Assembly (NCBI RefSeq): GCF_001984175.1
Contig: NZ_MTQP01000058.1
Coordinates: forward strand, 124,001-188,000
Direction: 5' to 3'
Origin: Saccharothrix sp. ALI-22-I
Lineage (GTDB): Bacteria > Actinomycetota > Actinomycetes > Mycobacteriales > Pseudonocardiaceae
Length of the DNA stretch: 64,000 bases
Part shown: positions 61,711 through 64,000 of the stretch, one piece after another
Numbering within the stretch: position 1 is the first letter of the stretch
How the letters are laid out: every line of letters starts with the position of its first letter
Notes under the pieces: model-generated
Databases searched by the model: none
The model's input: only the letters and a program-made list of their open reading frames with translations
Told to the model about the DNA's origin: nothing
Translations under genes and position numbers: made by a program

Positions 61711-64000
61711 CACCGATCACCGTTCCGAACAGTTCCGTGTCCCTGGGCGAAAGCTTCGCCGAACAGGGCCTTTTCTCGAGAGAGGATCGCTCCGACCAGG
61801 GCCTGTTCCTCCGCGCTCATCGTACGGTTCTCTTCGTCGGCCAGAGTGGCGAAGTCCCTGCGCACCTCATACAATGCGTGCTCGAAGTCAGCGACGTCGT
61901 CGATCGACCTCAGGTGCAGGCGGAGTTCGGCCACGTGGAAGGTCCCGTCCTCGAGTTGCAGGCGGACGTTGAACTGGAGGTCGCGGTAGCCGCTGTCCTG
62001 TGGTTTCAGGAAGCGGTCCTTGAACTTCACGATGGTGACCTTGGAGCCATCAGCCTGGATCTTGTCCAACAACACCTCCAGACCCTTGTAAGCGTCGGCC
62101 ATGGTGCCGTACTGGATCTTCGAGCCGACCAGGTCGGTGAGCTTGTCCGCGTGGTTCTCGTACTCCGCGATCTTGTCGGCTGCTCGAACCCTGCTCTTCT
62201 CGGTCTTGCGGGAGAACGCTTCGCCGCCCGTCGCCTTGGCGACCTCGTCGGCCAAAGTGTGCAACTGCTGCTGTTTGGTCGCCCAGTTCCGGTACAGGCC
62301 TTCGAGGTACTGCTGCCGGTACCCGGTGTCGTCCTTGTTCGCTCCGATGAAGTCGGGCTGCACGCGGTGCGACGCGGGACTGTCATCTGCGATGTCCTTG
62401 GCACGACCGGACAACTCCGCCTGTTCGGGAGTGAGGAGGGCGGGGCCCGGGGCCGGTTCGGCGTCGTACTGGTCCGCCAGGGCTTCCGGGCCGTGCTCGT
62501 GGTCGCGGACTTCCTGGACGCAGTCCTCCAGCACCTCGATCGCCTGCGGGTGCCTCAGCAGGTTGGCCAGGGTCTGGGGACGGGCCAGTAGCGAGTTCTC
62601 CAGGAACGGGACGTCGCGCAGGAGGGCGGCCATTTCGGGATGGCGCGGCAACAGGGCGGCGATGGCCTCGCCGATGTGCAACTTCTGCCCGTCCACGGTG
62701 ATCCGGGAGTCCGGGTCGCGGCGGCTGATGGCGTCCGCTACCCGCATGGCGTCCTGGACGCGTGGCTCTTGGAGGTAGCGGCCGATCTCCTCACGGGTCG
62801 GTGGCGGGCGTTCGTCTCCTCGTTGCCCCGGCTCCGCCGCGCCGTAGCCGGAGTCGCTCGTGGTCGTCCTGTCCTGAGTGGACGTTTCGGTGTCCGTCCG
62901 CGCCGCGTGGCGTTCGGCGACCTCCGCGAGGTCGTAGGGGAGCAGGTCCAGCTTCACCGGCGGGTGGGGCAGGCTCATCAGGGAGTTGGTCTGCGGGTCC
63001 ACGAACGCGACGCCCTCGCGGGTGTGCACGACTTCCGCCACGTGCCCGTACTCGACCCCGTCCGGCCCGAGGTACTTCACCGCGATCACCGCGCGCGAGT
63101 CCAACGGCCGGTCCCGCATCGCGCGGATGACGTCGTCGTAGTCGCCGTGCGACTGCCAGTCGCCGCCCAGCTGGTCCCGGACGTGGTCCAGGGTGCCCAT
63201 GGACTCCATGTGCTCGGGCCGCAGTGGTCCGGCTTCGGTGTCGATGCCCGCCTGCCGCAGCGCGCTCGCCACGACACCGCGCGTGCAGTTGGTCTGGTAA
63301 CCCTGCTCGTAGGCGTTCACGTCGTGGAAGCGCGGGTTGACCCCGGCCAGGTGCGGGTGTCGTTCGGCGACGTACTTGGCCGACTGGTTGGCGTTGGCGG
63401 TGTCGGCGTGGATCGCGGGTTCGGCGGGCGGGTTGGTGGCCCGGGACAGCGGTGACCAGTCGTGGTCACCGGCGGTGCCGACGGCGATCGGGTCGGCGTC
63501 GAGCATCGGGTCCGCGCCCGCGTAGCCGCCGAGCCGGTTCGTGATGACGCTGTCGTCCCGCGCGGCGGGGGTGGCGGGCTTCGGCGGTTCGGGAGTGTCG
63601 GACGAGCCACCGCCCAACCGCTCCTCGAACGACTGCTTGAGCAGGTTCTCGAAGACCGTCTTATTGGCGTTGTTGGCGGCACGCCGGTCGGCGATCTCCT
63701 GCTCCGCCGCGGCCCGGTCGAGGTAGCGGGGGTCGCCGGGCAGGACCTCCTCGACCCGGATGACCGTCTTCTGCTTGACGACGCCGTTGCGCTCGACCTC
63801 GATGGTCTCCTTGGCGTGGGTGTACCACTGGGTGGTCGGCTTGGAGACCGCTTCGCGCTCGGTGTCGTTCTGCGACAGCTCGTGGATGTCGCGGGCCGTC
63901 TTGGCGTGGATGTGGATCTCGACGTCCTCGCCGAACTTGGACACGAAGTCCGGCGACTCCTTGACCGAGGCGCTGACGATGGTCGGCTCGACGGTCGTGC
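61710..64000 (-). CDS. Polymorphic toxin, C-terminal portion with Tox-PL and RelA/SpoT-like domains (N-terminus outside window)
   Basis: At least 763 codons, open to the window edge, so the export region lies beyond base 64000. Positions are counted from the internal GTG at 63944. A papain-fold domain (about 205-325) shows YQTNC220TRGVVASALRQAG, GH301VAEVV and FVD316PQTN, the Cys-His-Asp triad of Tox-PL glutamine deamidases or peptidases. A helical region follows (LLPRHPEMAALLRDVPFLENSLLARP). The C-terminal domain (about 575-700) resembles RelA/SpoT synthetases: RVRAADKI, LTDLVGSKI (602-610), KDRFLKPQDSGYRDL (642-656) and ELRLHL (673-678). It may make (p)ppGpp or (p)ppApp as a toxin. An immunity candidate overlaps its stop. 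Confidence 0.82.
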   Translation of the reverse strand, partial: TTVEPTIVSASVKESPDFVSKFGEDVEIHIHAKTARDIHELSQNDTEREAVSKPTTQWYTHAKETIEVERNGVVKQKTVIRVEEVLPGDPRYLDRAAAEQEIADRRAANNANKTVFENLLKQSFEERLGGGSSDTPEPPKPATPAARDDSVITNRLGGYAGADPMLDADPIAVGTAGDHDWSPLSRATNPPAEPAIHADTANANQSAKYVAERHPHLAGVNPRFHDVNAYEQGYQTNCTRGVVASALRQAGIDTEAGPLRPEHMESMGTLDHVRDQLGGDWQSHGDYDDVIRAMRDRPLDSRAVIAVKYLGPDGVEYGHVAEVVHTREGVAFVDPQTNSLMSLPHPPVKLDLLPYDLAEVAERHAARTDTETSTQDRTTTSDSGYGAAEPGQRGDERPPPTREEIGRYLQEPRVQDAMRVADAISRRDPDSRITVDGQKLHIGEAIAALLPRHPEMAALLRDVPFLENSLLARPQTLANLLRHPQAIEVLEDCVQEVRDHEHGPEALADQYDAEPAPGPALLTPEQAELSGRAKDIADDSPASHRVQPDFIGANKDDTGYRQQYLEGLYRNWATKQQQLHTLADEVAKATGGEAFSRKTEKSRVRAADKIAEYENHADKLTDLVGSKIQYGTMADAYKGLEVLLDKIQADGSKVTIVKFKDRFLKPQDSGYRDLQFNVRLQLEDGTFHVAELRLHLRSIDDVADFEHALYEVRRDFATLADEENRTMSAEEQALVGAILSREKALFGEAFAQGHGTVRNGDR

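Overview
The window is uniformly GC-rich, with GTG and TTG starts, many 4-nt gene overlaps and strong GGAGG-type ribosome sites. Its gene content is that of a differentiating actinomycete: a spore-pigment type II PKS, a conservon, a DesA3-type desaturase pair, ESX-type small secreted proteins and secreted glycan-degrading enzymes. A Pseudonocardiales genus (Saccharothrix, Lentzea or Actinosynnema type) is my inference; no rRNA or tRNA is present to settle it.

Left edge (1-6.4 kb): the 3' end of a non-ribosomal peptide cluster. An NRPS module ends in an epimerization domain with no thioesterase. It overlaps a serine hydrolase of the PBP-type thioesterase class, followed by an intact MppP-MppQ-MppR cassette that makes L-enduracididine from arginine. 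Together these predict a head-to-tail cyclised, enduracididine-containing peptide of the mannopeptimycin/ulleungmycin type. The operon ends in a broken alpha/beta-hydrolase remnant, which looks like the cluster boundary.

6.4-14.9 kb: HNH endonuclease, a short atypical second Rho factor, a family-2 glycosyltransferase, a desaturase with its flavo-iron-sulfur reductase and a divergent PucR-type regulator, a macrolide-type glycosyltransferase, and a universal stress protein.

14.9-21.7 kb (minus strand): a tightly coupled ten-gene operon with the whiE spore-pigment layout. It runs small secreted Cys protein, ABM monooxygenase, SchA/CurD protein, cupin, KS-alpha, CLF, ACP, aromatase, TcmI-type cyclase, FAD hydroxylase.

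22-35.4 kb: polysaccharide use. Two GH43/CBM42 arabinosidase-like proteins lie behind LacI-type palindromes. A sugar ABC transporter operon (binding protein, two permeases, one large uncharacterised enzyme) is divergent from an IclR regulator. An SGNH esterase, a lipoprotein and an AA10 LPMO follow; the LPMO sits behind a perfect CebR-type operator.

35.4-46.5 kb: a six-gene conservon (CvnA-D plus two P450s, the P450 genes overlapping by 133 nt out of frame), a DrrAB exporter, a large SARP/NB-ARC/TPR regulator with a degraded copy of its own tail beside the exporter, and SDR and TetR gene fragments.

46.5-64 kb: a defence and competition region. It holds a type I restriction-modification operon (HsdM-HsdS-HsdR), a YbaB/EspC-like/WXG-like/toxin-domain/immunity-candidate operon, a Bcr/CflA efflux pump, and a minus-strand polymorphic toxin locus running off the right edge. 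That toxin carries a papain-fold (Tox-PL) domain and a C-terminal RelA/SpoT-like synthetase domain. It is followed by a small immunity candidate, an Imm35/SseB/degenerate ADP-ribosylglycohydrolase fusion, and an intact ADP-ribosylglycohydrolase.
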